A stretch of DNA of 64,000 nucleotides, from positions 74,151 to 138,150 of the forward strand of contig CAVZNV010000001.1 of NCBI GenBank assembly GCA_963776735.1, written 5' to 3'. Made by a program: the position numbers and the translations under genes. Below the pieces are notes generated by a model. The model was not told where the DNA came from. It saw nothing but the letters and a program-made list of their open reading frames with translations, and did no database searches. Every line of letters starts with the position of its first letter. Position 1 is the stretch's first letter. This stretch comes from PALSA-612 sp963776735. GTDB taxonomy: Bacteria; Actinomycetota; Thermoleophilia; Gaiellales; Gaiellaceae. Shown here piece after piece: positions 26,672-35,417 of this stretch.

Positions 26672-27804
26672 CCTTGCAACACAGTGTTGCAAGGAAGGAC
26701 AGGGGTGTTCGCGTGCTGCACGTGCAGAAGGTGGCCGGGATCTCCGGCTCCGAGGCGCATCTCCTCTCGCTCCTCCCGCGACTGCGTGAGCGCGGCTGGG
26801 ACACGCGCCTCTTGATGCTGCACGAGAACGAGCCGGGCGCCTGGGACTTCGCGCGGGCGCTCCGTGCGCGCGGCGTGCCGCTCGACGCGGTCGAGATCTC
26901 GCGGGACGTCGACGCGTCGGCCTTCCTCGGGCTCGTGAGGTACCTGAACGACGAGCGGCCGGAGATCCTGCACACGCACCTCGTGCACGCTGATGCGTAC
27001 GGGCAGATCGCGGGCTCGCTGGCGCGCGTGCCGATCCGCATGTCGACGAAGCACGGGTTCAACGAGTTTCGCGAAGGGCGCGCCTTCGCACTGGCCGACC
27101 GGGCGGTCGCAAGCCTCGCGCACGTCCACATCGCGATCTCGCAGGGGCTCGCCCACTACCTGTCGGAGACGGAGGGGTTCGCCGAGGACAGCTTCGAGAT
27201 CGTCCACTACGGGATCGCGCCGCGGGACGGGGCGGAGCCGTATGCAGGCACGGAGCCGCGGCTGCTCTGCGTCGGCCGGCTGATCCCGATCAAAGGGCAC
27301 ATCGTGCTCTTGCGGGCCTTCGCCGAGGCGCGGAAATCGGTGCCGGGGCTGCAGCTCGACATCGCAGGCCGCGGGCCACTCGAGCCGGCGTTGCGCGCGC
27401 TCGCGCGCGAGCTCGGCGTTGCGGACGGGGTTCGGTTCCTCGGGCATGTGGCGCCGATCCAGGGCGCGATCGAGGAGTCCGCGATCATCGTGGTGCCGTC
27501 CATGGGGGAGGGATTCGGGATGGTCGCGCTGGAGGCGATGGAGCGCGCGCGGCCGGTGGTCGCCGCGGCGATCGGCGGGCTCGGCGAGCTGGTCGTCGAC
27601 GGCGAGACGGGGCTGCTCGTCGAGCCGGGCGTCGCCGAGCCGCTCGCGGGCGCGATCGTCGAGCTCGCGGGCAACCTCGACCGGGCGGCCGAGATGGGCC
27701 GCGCCGGCCGCGAGCGAGCGCTCGCGGAGTTCCTCGAGTCCCGCTGCGTCGAGCGGACGGAGCGGCTCTACGAGCGGGCGCTAAAGAAAACCGGCTCCGG
27801 CTGA
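26668..27804 (+). CDS. GT4 family glycosyltransferase (start region carries palindrome R4)
   Basis: From ATG 26668 the product is 378 residues, and codons 3-9 are encoded by palindrome R4. GTG 26713 (VLHVQKVAGISGSEAHLLSL) with AAGGAAGG upstream is an alternative start that would leave R4 untranslated. The rest is a standard GT-B enzyme: HTHLVHADAYGQ, CVGRLIPIKGHIVLLRAF, PSMGEGFGMVALEAMERARP (E-x7-E). It is closely related to the GT4 at 29627 on the other strand, so they are probably duplicates with related acceptors. Last gene of the operon. Confidence 0.85.
   Translation: MTLQHSVARKDRGVRVLHVQKVAGISGSEAHLLSLLPRLRERGWDTRLLMLHENEPGAWDFARALRARGVPLDAVEISRDVDASAFLGLVRYLNDERPEILHTHLVHADAYGQIAGSLARVPIRMSTKHGFNEFREGRAFALADRAVASLAHVHIAISQGLAHYLSETEGFAEDSFEIVHYGIAPRDGAEPYAGTEPRLLCVGRLIPIKGHIVLLRAFAEARKSVPGLQLDIAGRGPLEPALRALARELGVADGVRFLGHVAPIQGAIEESAIIVVPSMGEGFGMVALEAMERARPVVAAAIGGLGELVVDGETGLLVEPGVAEPLAGAIVELAGNLDRAAEMGRAGRERALAEFLESRCVERTERLYERALKKTGSG
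26672..26694. repeat. Palindromic repeat copy R4, the most perfect copy
   Basis: Perfect 11-bp arms CCTTGCAACAC and GTGTTGCAAGG surround a central A. It lies between the start codon at 26668 and the alternative start at 26713, so it could be an operator over the ribosome site or coding DNA. Confidence 0.75.
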
Positions 27805-27815
27805 ATCTCATCCTC

Positions 27816-28313
27816 GTGTTGCCAGGCGCCAAACGAGGGGCCGGTGTCGAGGAGATCGAGGCGCTCTACCGAAGCGGGTATCCACGCTTCCTCCGGGTCG
27901 CGGTCGCGATCACGGGGAGCGAACCGGCCGGAGGCGACGCGGTGCAGGACGCGTTCGTCTTGGCGCTTCGGCGACGAGGTTCGTTCCGGCGCGACGGGTC
28001 GCTCGAATCGTGGTTGTGGACGATCCTCGTGAACGCAGCCCGTGCTTCGCTGCGCAAACGGTCAACCGACGGCCCGCTCGTGGACGAGCTTCGAGCCGAC
28101 GCGAGCCAGGAGGTCGACCCATTCAGGCTCGTGAGGTCCGCGGTGGCTGCCCTCCCCGAGCGGCAGCGCCTGATCCTCTTTCTCCGCTATTACGCCGATC
28201 TCGACTACCAGACGATCGCAGACACGGTCGGCGTGGCGTCCGGGACGGTTGGCGCGACGCTCAACGCCGCCCACGAGGCTTTGCGCGGGCAACTGGAGGC
28301 GGTGACGATTTGA
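27816..28313 (+). CDS. ECF sigma factor
   Basis: This 165-residue protein has region 2 (EALYRSGYPRFLRVAVAITG, with GDAVQDAFVLALRR as the core-binding/-10 segment) and region 4 (LPERQRLILFLRYYADLDYQ, TIADTVGVASGTVGATLNAA as HTH). The length is typical. The GTG start at 27816 follows GAATCT by 7 nt. It is translationally coupled (TTGA overlap) to a membrane protein that is its probable anti-sigma factor. Its regulon may include the surrounding glycan genes, but nothing in the sequence proves that. Confidence 0.86.
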   Translation: MLPGAKRGAGVEEIEALYRSGYPRFLRVAVAITGSEPAGGDAVQDAFVLALRRRGSFRRDGSLESWLWTILVNAARASLRKRSTDGPLVDELRADASQEVDPFRLVRSAVAALPERQRLILFLRYYADLDYQTIADTVGVASGTVGATLNAAHEALRGQLEAVTI

Positions 28314-29446
28314 ACGAGCCCCATGCGACCGTCGGGGCGGCCCTCGGTGCGCTTGTCCCGAGCTATGAGGATCGAAGCGGCGACTGGGAGTCGGTGCTGC
28401 GGTCGGCAGCCGTCGAAATTCGCCGAACCCGGTTGCGACGGGTTGTCGTGGCCGTGGTCGTTCTCGCCGCCGTCGCGCTGCTCGCGTCCCCCGCGTTCGG
28501 GCTCGGGAGCAGACTGTGGATGTTCCTCGGCTTCTCGGCTCCGCCCGCGGTGGCGAACGCGATCGTCGAGGCCGGAGCGCCCGACCCGGCGACCGTGAGC
28601 TGGATGCGCGGCAGTGGCTTCGGCATCGAGCCCGGGAAGATCCGGGGCGTCCTCGAGCTGCGAACCGCCGCGGGGGTGATCAGGCTGTGGGCGGCTCCTA
28701 CGAAGCACGGGATCTGCCGCTTCGTGGAGATCCCGCAGCGTGGCTCTTCCCGGCCGAGCGGGCCGCTCGCCTGCACCGGTCCGGCGACCAGGTACACGCG
28801 GCTCGATGCCGCGCTCGAGAGCACGCGGGACTGGCCGTCGCTTGCACGCCCGATCCTTCACGGACATGCGTACCCGCCCATCGTGCGGGTGCGGCTCGAC
28901 TTCACCGACGGGACGAGCGCGCAGATCCGTCCGATCGAGGGTTTCTTCCTCGTCGGGCTGCCGGCGGGAAAGGAAGCCCGCGATGTGGTCGGCGTCGACG
29001 CGACCGGTCGCACGGTCGTATCGCAGTCGCTCATCTACAAGCCTCCGCCGCAGCCCGTGTTCCACCGGCTCTTCTCGATCAGGACTCGCGCCGGCATCGT
29101 GACGCTCGAGGTGAACCCCGTCGGAGACAGGCCGCGCTGCTACGAGGTCGTCGCCGTCAACGGCAGCACCAGCTCGTGTGACGCCACGCCGATCTCGGGC
29201 CCGGTCGATGCACCCATGTTCCAGCAGGTCGGGCCTGGCGGGTCGGTTGGTCCCCACACGATGGTCGTGATGGCCGGGCACGCGTTCGCGGGTGTCCGAT
29301 CGATCACGCTCGTGCTTGCGGGGGGAGCGAGGTTCCCTGTCCCGCTCCAGGAGTCGTTCTTCATGGTCGCGCTACTGCCGGACCAGCGCCCCAGCCGCCT
29401 ACTCGTCGACACGGCCCACGGGCTTGTGACCATGCACCTTCCGTAG
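28310..29446 (+). CDS. Membrane protein with extracytoplasmic domain, probable anti-sigma partner
   Basis: TTG 28310 overlaps the sigma-factor stop. The 378-residue product has a ~40-residue cytoplasmic N-terminus (PSYEDRSGDWESVLRSAAVE), one membrane helix (VVVAVVVLAAVALLASPAFG, ~residues 45-64) and ~310 extracytoplasmic residues with strand-rich repeats. This is the topology of a membrane-tethered anti-sigma factor or sensor. There is no zinc-finger HxxxCxxC motif in the cytoplasmic part, so the assignment rests on gene order and topology. The signal sensed is unknown. Confidence 0.65.
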   Translation: MNEPHATVGAALGALVPSYEDRSGDWESVLRSAAVEIRRTRLRRVVVAVVVLAAVALLASPAFGLGSRLWMFLGFSAPPAVANAIVEAGAPDPATVSWMRGSGFGIEPGKIRGVLELRTAAGVIRLWAAPTKHGICRFVEIPQRGSSRPSGPLACTGPATRYTRLDAALESTRDWPSLARPILHGHAYPPIVRVRLDFTDGTSAQIRPIEGFFLVGLPAGKEARDVVGVDATGRTVVSQSLIYKPPPQPVFHRLFSIRTRAGIVTLEVNPVGDRPRCYEVVAVNGSTSSCDATPISGPVDAPMFQQVGPGGSVGPHTMVVMAGHAFAGVRSITLVLAGGARFPVPLQESFFMVALLPDQRPSRLLVDTAHGLVTMHLP

Positions 29447-29457
29447 AGAGGCGAGTG

Positions 29458-29640
29458 CTACGAGTCTTCGGGCGGTCCCAGGCGCGCAGCCTCGTCCGGG
29501 CCGCTCATGCCGGCGATGCGCCCGGCCTCCTGGTCGAGCTTGATGGCGTCGACGTCGACGCGATCCTCGCTCTCCTTCTCCGGTTCGCCGCCTGCCTGCT
29601 CGTCCCCGCGGAGCTTCTTGAGCCATCTACCGAGTCCCAT
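29458..29640 (-). CDS. Small acidic hypothetical protein
   Basis: This 60-residue product (MGLGRWLKKLRGDEQAGGEP and onward) has a short amphipathic basic N-terminus and a strongly acidic remainder. It overlaps the end of the upstream glycosyltransferase gene by 14 bases, in the position of a last operon gene. No known domain was recognised. It could be a chance open frame, but its unambiguous ATG and tight coupling favour a real gene. Confidence 0.45.
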   Translation of the reverse strand: MGLGRWLKKLRGDEQAGGEPEKESEDRVDVDAIKLDQEAGRIAGMSGPDEAARLGPPEDS

Positions 29641-30694
29641 GCAGGCATTCTAGGTAGACGCCTGTCGTTCGCTCGGCCATCCGGGCCGCGGAGAACTCCG
29701 ACCGGGCGCGCGAGAGCCCCGCTTGGCCCAGCGCCTCGGCCCGCGCGGGATCGGCGAGGATCGCGCGGACGGCATCCGCCAGGGCCGTCGCGTCGTCGAC
29801 GGGCACGAGCGCGCCGGTCTCGCCGTCGACCACCAGTTCGGGCGCGGAGCCGGCCCTCGCCGCGACGACCGGCTTGCCGGCCAGCATCGCCTCGAGCATC
29901 GCGAGCCCGAAGCCTTCCCACCGCGCAGGGTGCACCACGACGGTCGCGCGGCGATACAACGCCGCGACGTCCCCGACCCGCCCGGGGAGCACGAGCCGGT
30001 TGCGCACGCCGAGCGAGTCCGCCAGGCCTTCGAGCGCAGCCCGATCAGGCCCGTCCCCGAGGACGAGCAGCGTTGCGTCCGGCAGCTCCGCGAGCGCGCG
30101 AACGGCGGTCTCGAGCCCCTTCTGCGGCGCCAACCGGCAGACGGCCAGAAGCAGCGGATCGCCGAGCTCCAACGGCGGATTCTCCGCCCACGCCTCGGGC
30201 AGCGCGTCGAGCCCGTAGTGCACGACCTTCACCTTGTCCGCCGGCAGGCCGACCTGCTCGACGGAGAACCGGCGCACGGCCTCGCTGATCGCGATGATCC
30301 GCGACGCTCGCCGTGCGAGCGCCCGCTCCACGTAGCGGAACGATCCGGCTCGGAACGGGTCCGGGTTGTGTTTCGTCGAGACGATGCGCACTCCCGGCGC
30401 CACCGCGCCGTACACGTCCGCGTGGACGAGGTGCGTGTGCACGAGATCCGGCCGCAACGGCCGCAGCGTCCGCGCGAGCCGCCAGGCGAGCACCGGGTCG
30501 AGGTCGCGCGGCGCCGAGACGCGTTCGAACGGCACCGAGAGCTCGGCGTAGAAGGGCTCGAGCACGCCGGCCGGGTCGTCGAGCCCGACGAACGACACGT
30601 CGACGCCGCGCTCGCGCAGCGCCGGCAGCAGCGTCAAGAGATGCCTCTCCGATCCACCGATTCCGCGGATCCGATGGACGTGCACGACCTTCAC
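29627..30694 (-). CDS. GT4 family glycosyltransferase
   Basis: This 355-residue protein starts at GTG 30694, overlapping the upstream stop. It shows VVHVHRIRGIGGSERHLLTL, LVHTHLVHADVYGAVA, LAVCRLAPQKGLETAVRALA and PARWEGFGLAMLEAMLAGKP (E-x7-E). It is closely related to the GT4 at 26668 (shared HTHLVHAD and STKH segments). It is third in the leftward operon asnB, membrane glycosyltransferase, GT4, small protein. Confidence 0.86.
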   Translation of the reverse strand: MKVVHVHRIRGIGGSERHLLTLLPALRERGVDVSFVGLDDPAGVLEPFYAELSVPFERVSAPRDLDPVLAWRLARTLRPLRPDLVHTHLVHADVYGAVAPGVRIVSTKHNPDPFRAGSFRYVERALARRASRIIAISEAVRRFSVEQVGLPADKVKVVHYGLDALPEAWAENPPLELGDPLLLAVCRLAPQKGLETAVRALAELPDATLLVLGDGPDRAALEGLADSLGVRNRLVLPGRVGDVAALYRRATVVVHPARWEGFGLAMLEAMLAGKPVVAARAGSAPELVVDGETGALVPVDDATALADAVRAILADPARAEALGQAGLSRARSEFSAARMAERTTGVYLECLHGTR

Positions 30695-31947
30695 GGCGCG
30701 CGCGCCCCCCGCAGCCGTCCCCACAGGTGCAGCACGGCGACGCTGGCGACGAGGGCAAGGCAGAAGTCCCACGGCACGCGGTAGCGCGTGTCGCCCGCGA
30801 ACCCCATTGCGACCACGGTCTGGTACCCGAGCATCAGCAGCACGAGCGCCGTCACGCGGCGGGGCGCGAGGAACAGTCCCCAGATCGCGAACAGGTAGAG
30901 CGGGATCTCGTACACCGGCTGCACCCACGTCCTCGCCACGTCGAGGAAGCCGCCCGCGCTCGGCCGGCCCTCCGTCTCCTGCGCGCGCGGGTCCCAGAAC
31001 ATCCGCAGTGCCTGCCCGGCGAGCTTCGTCTTCGCCACCGGATGGTTGACCATGAACGACAGCGCCTTCGAGCGGTAGAAGCTCTGCTGCGCGCACTCCT
31101 TCACCGGGATGACGACGTGGTGCGCGTCGTAGTAGGCGCCTGCGTACTCGGGCGTCTTCGGCGCGCCGGGCAGGTCGGGCACGTCGTCGATCCACTTCCC
31201 GGCGGCGAGCGTCGCATACGTGTTCGCGTTGTTCGCCTTCCAGAGCGCCTTCGTGTCGGTCGAGAGCGTGAAACAGCCGACGGAGACGTCGTTGCGCACC
31301 GCCCACGGTACGAGTGCGACCACGCAGGCGCCGATGCACAGCGCCGGCGCGAGCACGACCCGCCGGTGCCAGAGGACGAAGCCGGCACAGATCAGCGGCA
31401 GGAACAACAGCCGCGTGTTGCCGAGGATCCCGAGCGCGAGCACGATTCCGAGCGCCGCCGACGTCCAGCCGAGCCGGCGCGTCGCCTTGTCGGCCGCGGT
31501 CAGTGTCAGGTAGACGATGCCGGCCGCGAGCAACTGGTCGACGATCTCGCGGTTCACGTGGACGTCGTGCCAGACCAGGTACGGGTTCAGCGTGGCCACG
31601 ACCGCCGCGATCAGCCCCGCGCGCGGCGACAGGAAGCGGCGTCCCGTCTCGTAGACGATCAGTGCCGTGGCCGCGGCGACCGCAATCTGCCAGAGGCCGA
31701 CCGACTCCCAGTTCCGGCCGAAGATGTAGTAGATCGGGATCAGGAAGAACGAGTACGCGGGCTGCGTCCACGCAGACGGGTGGCCGGGGATGAAGCCGTA
31801 GGTGCCCGAATTGACGAACGTCGTCGCGAAGCTGTCCGACTTCTCGGTGTTCTGGGCCAGGATCGCGCCGCGCTCGTGGGCGAGAACGATCAGCCGCGGT
31901 ACGACGCAGGCCGCGACGACGATCGCGTACGACTGCCGCCGCGTCAC
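30691..31947 (-). CDS. Integral membrane glycosyltransferase (GT39/GT83-like, GT-C fold)
   Basis: I take GTG 31947, which overlaps the asnB stop; the frame is open further upstream but inside asnB. The 418-residue protein has about 9-10 membrane helices. Its first extracytoplasmic loop has acidic and aromatic residues (EKSDSFATTFVNSG) and is followed by a region containing NPYLVWHDVHVNREIVDQLL, in the manner of polyprenyl-phosphate-dependent GT-C enzymes. It would transfer a sugar from a polyprenyl carrier on the outer face. Donor and acceptor are unknown. Confidence 0.75.
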   Translation of the reverse strand: MTRRQSYAIVVAACVVPRLIVLAHERGAILAQNTEKSDSFATTFVNSGTYGFIPGHPSAWTQPAYSFFLIPIYYIFGRNWESVGLWQIAVAAATALIVYETGRRFLSPRAGLIAAVVATLNPYLVWHDVHVNREIVDQLLAAGIVYLTLTAADKATRRLGWTSAALGIVLALGILGNTRLLFLPLICAGFVLWHRRVVLAPALCIGACVVALVPWAVRNDVSVGCFTLSTDTKALWKANNANTYATLAAGKWIDDVPDLPGAPKTPEYAGAYYDAHHVVIPVKECAQQSFYRSKALSFMVNHPVAKTKLAGQALRMFWDPRAQETEGRPSAGGFLDVARTWVQPVYEIPLYLFAIWGLFLAPRRVTALVLLMLGYQTVVAMGFAGDTRYRVPWDFCLALVASVAVLHLWGRLRGARAP

Positions 31948-33803
31948 GAGACGGCTGCCGCCGCCACGGGTTGCGCGGACTCGACCCACGTTCGCTGCCA
32001 GAGCTCGAGCATGACCAGGCACCAGAGCCGGTGCCCGTGGTCGGCGCGACCGGAGACGTGCTCGTCGAGCAGGCGTTTCACGACTGCCGGACGGAGCTGC
32101 CCCCGTCGGCGTGCTTCCTCGCCGAGGAGCAGCTCGGCCGCGAGCGGGCGCAGCTCGTTCCGGAACCAGGCGGAGATCGGCACGCCGAAACCCGTCTTGC
32201 CGCGCGCCGCGATCTCGGCCGGGAGCTCGGAGGCGAACGCCTGCCGCAGAGCGGCCTTACCACGCCTCCCGGCGAGCTGGAGCCGCTCGGGGAGCGAGAC
32301 GCCGAGCTCGAGCACCTCCCAGTCGAGGAGCGGCGAGCGGAGCTCGAGCGAGTGCGCCATCGAGGCGATGTCCGCCTTCAGCAGCAGGTCGCCGGGCAGA
32401 TACGTGCGGACGTCGAGCCGCTGGAGGCCGGCGACCCCCGGGCGGTCCGGCGGACCGAGGAGCTCGGACGCCGTCCGCGCCTCGGCGACGAACTCCGGCT
32501 CCCACAGCTCGGCCCGGAGCGCGGCGGGGAAGATCTCCATCAGCCGCCCGTAGCGCTCGGCCGGAGGCGTCGCCACCGTCTCGAGGAAGCGCGCTGCGCG
32601 AGTCGCGGTCGAGCGCGGCTCGTTCGAGGCGCGTCGCAGGACGCTCGCCGCCGTGGACGCGCCGACGCTGGGCAGTCGTCCGGCGAGCCGCCAGGCCGCG
32701 TAGCGCTCGTACCCGGCGAACGACTCGTCGCCGCCGTCCCCCGTCAACGCCACTGTCACCTCGCGGCGCGCCGCCTCGCAGATCAGGAACAGGGGCAGCG
32801 CCGCCTCGTCGCCGTGCGGCTCGTCGTACGCCTCGGCCAGGCGCGGGAGCGTCGACTCGACGTCCGGCTCGAGCACGAGCTCGGTGTGCTCGGTCGCGAA
32901 CCGCTCCGCCACTGCGCGCGCGTACGGCCGTTCGTCGTAACGCGGGTCGCCGAAGCCGACGGTGAACGTCCGCACGGGCTGTGACGACGCGCGGGCCATG
33001 GCCGCGACAACGACGGTCGAGTCGACCCCGCCCGAGAGCAGCGCGCCGAGCGGCACGTCCGCGACGAGGCGCCGCTCGACCGCGGCGCTGACCCGCTCGC
33101 GCACGAGGTCGAGCCACTCTGCGTCCGCGCGCGGCTCGAGCTCGCGCAGCTCGGCGTACGGCTCGATTCGCACGCTGCCGCCCTCGGCGACGAGGAGGTG
33201 GCCCGGAGGCAGCTTCTCGATCCCGCGCAAGCCGGTCCCGCCCGGCACGTACTGCAGCGCGAGATAGGCGTCGAGCTGCGCCGGGTCGGGCTCGACGCGC
33301 AACCCGGGCAGCCGCAGCAGCGCCTTCACCTCCGAGGCGAACGCGAGCGAACCGTCCGGCAGCTGCGCCCAGACGAGCGGCTTCTTGCCGACCCGGTCGC
33401 GCGCGAGGACGAGCCGTTCCCGCGCGGCGTCCCAGAGCGCGACCGCGAACATCCCCGAGAGCCGCTCGACGAACCCGAGCCCATGCTCCTCGTAGAGGTG
33501 GGGGATGACCGGCGTGTCGCCCGTGCCGCGCACCTGGTGGCCGGAGAGCTCCGCCCGCAGCGCTCCGAAGTTGTAGAGCTCGCCGTTGAAGACCGCGACG
33601 ACGTCGCCGGACTCGTTCGTGACCGGCTGGCTGCCGGTCTCGAGGTCGACGACGCGCAGGCGGCGGTGGCCGAGAACACAGCGGCCGAACGCGTCGACCG
33701 AGCCTTCGTCCGGCCCGCGGTGGACGAGCGCTGCGTTCATGCGAGCGACGAGCGACGGATCGGCGGTTCCGGACGGTGCCAGCAGCCCGCAAATCCCGCA
33801 CAT
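31944..33803 (-). CDS. asnB: Glutamine-dependent asparagine synthase-type amidotransferase
   Basis: This 619-residue protein has normal AsnB length. Cys2 (MCGICGLL) is the glutaminase nucleophile, with HRGPDEG and FNGELYNF in the class II amidotransferase domain. The synthetase domain has the PP-loop LLSGGVDSTVVVAAMA (~residue 258), FTVGFGDPRYDE and LTGDGGDESFAGYERY. AsnB enzymes in polysaccharide loci often amidate sugar carboxylates or transfer amino groups rather than make asparagine. Position at the head of a glycosyltransferase operon favours that, but asparagine synthesis cannot be excluded. Confidence 0.88.
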   Translation of the reverse strand: MCGICGLLAPSGTADPSLVARMNAALVHRGPDEGSVDAFGRCVLGHRRLRVVDLETGSQPVTNESGDVVAVFNGELYNFGALRAELSGHQVRGTGDTPVIPHLYEEHGLGFVERLSGMFAVALWDAARERLVLARDRVGKKPLVWAQLPDGSLAFASEVKALLRLPGLRVEPDPAQLDAYLALQYVPGGTGLRGIEKLPPGHLLVAEGGSVRIEPYAELRELEPRADAEWLDLVRERVSAAVERRLVADVPLGALLSGGVDSTVVVAAMARASSQPVRTFTVGFGDPRYDERPYARAVAERFATEHTELVLEPDVESTLPRLAEAYDEPHGDEAALPLFLICEAARREVTVALTGDGGDESFAGYERYAAWRLAGRLPSVGASTAASVLRRASNEPRSTATRAARFLETVATPPAERYGRLMEIFPAALRAELWEPEFVAEARTASELLGPPDRPGVAGLQRLDVRTYLPGDLLLKADIASMAHSLELRSPLLDWEVLELGVSLPERLQLAGRRGKAALRQAFASELPAEIAARGKTGFGVPISAWFRNELRPLAAELLLGEEARRRGQLRPAVVKRLLDEHVSGRADHGHRLWCLVMLELWQRTWVESAQPVAAAAVS

Positions 33804-33811
33804 GAGGCTTC

Positions 33812-33817
33812 ACTGTA
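33812..33817 (-). promoter_or_regulatory. Putative -10 hexamer (TACAGT) of the asnB operon
   Basis: On the minus strand TACAGT ends 8 nt before the asnB ATG at 33803. A divergent hexamer lies at 33858. Confidence 0.4.
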
Positions 33818-33857
33818 TCCGCCCCATTCTCATGATCCTTTCGTAACGAGCTCGTTC

Positions 33858-33863
33858 TAGGCT
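33858..33863 (+). promoter_or_regulatory. Putative -10 hexamer (TAGGCT)
   Basis: TAGGCT ends 7 nt before ATG 33871 of the secreted PKD protein, with no Shine-Dalgarno sequence. Confidence 0.4.
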
Positions 33864-33870
33864 CGGGACG

Positions 33871-35393
33871 ATGCGCGCGACGCTCGTGATCGCCGCTCTC
33901 CTCGCCGCCGCCGCCGTGGCTCCCGCCGCCGGCGGCGGCACCTCCCTCGTACACCCCGCCTGGCTCGCGCCGCTCGAGCTGACTCCGCGTAGCGACTATT
34001 CGATCTTCGACCAGAGCGTCGCGGTCGACGTCCACGACAACGCGCTTGCCGTCTGGAGTGAGAACCGCCAGGGGGTCTTTGCGAGCTATCGCCCGGCAGG
34101 CAATTCATGGCAGGCCGCGACGATGTTCGACGCGTGCGGCATCGAGCCGCAGGCGGACTTCGACGGCGCCGGGAACGCGACCGTCGTCTGGCTCGAGTGC
34201 GCGCCGGCGTTCACCCGGCTTGCAGTTGCGGAGCGGCACGTCGACGGGAGCTGGACGCCTCCCACCCTGCTGTCGACGCCTGGACGGTCGATCGCCGACC
34301 CGCACCTCGAGGCCACAGGATCGGGAGCCGCCGTGATCTCGTGGATCGAGAACGACGGCCATTTCGCCGTCGTCGAGGCGTCGGCGCGGGAGCCGGTTCC
34401 ACGGCCTGGGAGCCGGCTGAACAGGTCTCCTCGACCGGCGCGTCCGCGCAGGACTCGTCACCGGCCGTCGACGAGGCGGGTGACGCCGTCGTTGGTTTCA
34501 CGCGCGAGGACGCGGGGGGCGCGATCGTCTGGGCGGCATTCAAGCCGGCGGGCGGTGACTGGCAGCGGGCGGTGAACCTCTCCCCGGCCGGCGAGACCGC
34601 CTTCGGCATTCTCGTCGCGATGCGCCCGAACGGATCGGCCGTCGCGCTCTGGACGCAGAGCGGGCAAGGTCGGCTGGCGACGCGCTCGCCCGCGACGGAA
34701 ACGTGGATCGAGCAACCTGCGCCACTCGCGTCCTACGCGGTCCAGGACCTCATTGCCGACGCCGCCGGCGACGTCGCTGCGGCCTGGCAGTCGGACGAGG
34801 TCATGGTCGCGGAGCTGGCTGCAGGCTCGGAGACGTGGCAGGCGCCGATTGCGATCCCGTCGACCCCGCCGGGTCTCCAGACGTTCACGCTCGGCTTCGA
34901 CGCCGAACATGGGCTCGTTGCCGTGTGGGGAACGGGGTTTTCGTACGACTCCGGCTCGCTCGCGGCCTCGCGGCTACCGGCAGGCGCGACCTCCTGGACG
35001 CAGCCGACGTCGACCGCAGTCCAGGGGCTCCTGTGGACGGGACACACGGCGATCGATCCGGACGGAGACGCGGTCGCGGTCTACGAGACTCCGAACGGCG
35101 CCTCGGTGGCGATCGCCATCCTCGACTCAGCGGCGTCGCGGGCCGTGTCCGCGACCGTTCCTCGGTCGGGCCGGGCCGGGCGGCGCCTCGCCTTCGTCGC
35201 GGCAGCCGCGGACATGTCGGCCGTGACCCTCCGCTGGCGTTTCGGCGACGGGAAGACTGCGACCGGCGCGAGCGTGAAGCACGCGTATCGCAGGGCAGGC
35301 CGGTATGTCGTGACCGTCGTCGCGACGGACGCCGCGGGGCACGCCGCCACCGTCGCGCGCGCGTCCGTGCGCGTCTCGGCGGCACGCTCGTAG
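33871..35393 (+). pseudogene. Secreted repeat protein with C-terminal PKD domain, frameshifted
   Basis: A signal peptide (ATLVIAALLAAAAVAPAAGG) starts the frame, followed by repeats of the form AVDVHDNALAVWSENRQGVF. Near 34380-34395 the coding frame shifts by -1: VVEASAREP in the first frame continues as GSTAWEPAEQVSSTGASAQD in the second, which then runs to 35393. The C-terminus is a PKD-like beta-sandwich (LRWRFGDGKTATGASVKHAY, then YVVTVVATDAAGH). Corrected length is about 507 residues. A one-base deletion explains it, either real or a sequencing error. PKD/VCBS-like secreted proteins often bind polysaccharide. Confidence 0.72.
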
Positions 35394-35417
35394 TCCCGGT
35401 CTGGTCTGATTCGTCAC

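Noticed and set aside
14145..26694. A CRISPR array built from the short palindromes.
   Set aside because: Copies are kilobases apart, differ in sequence and lack regular spacers.
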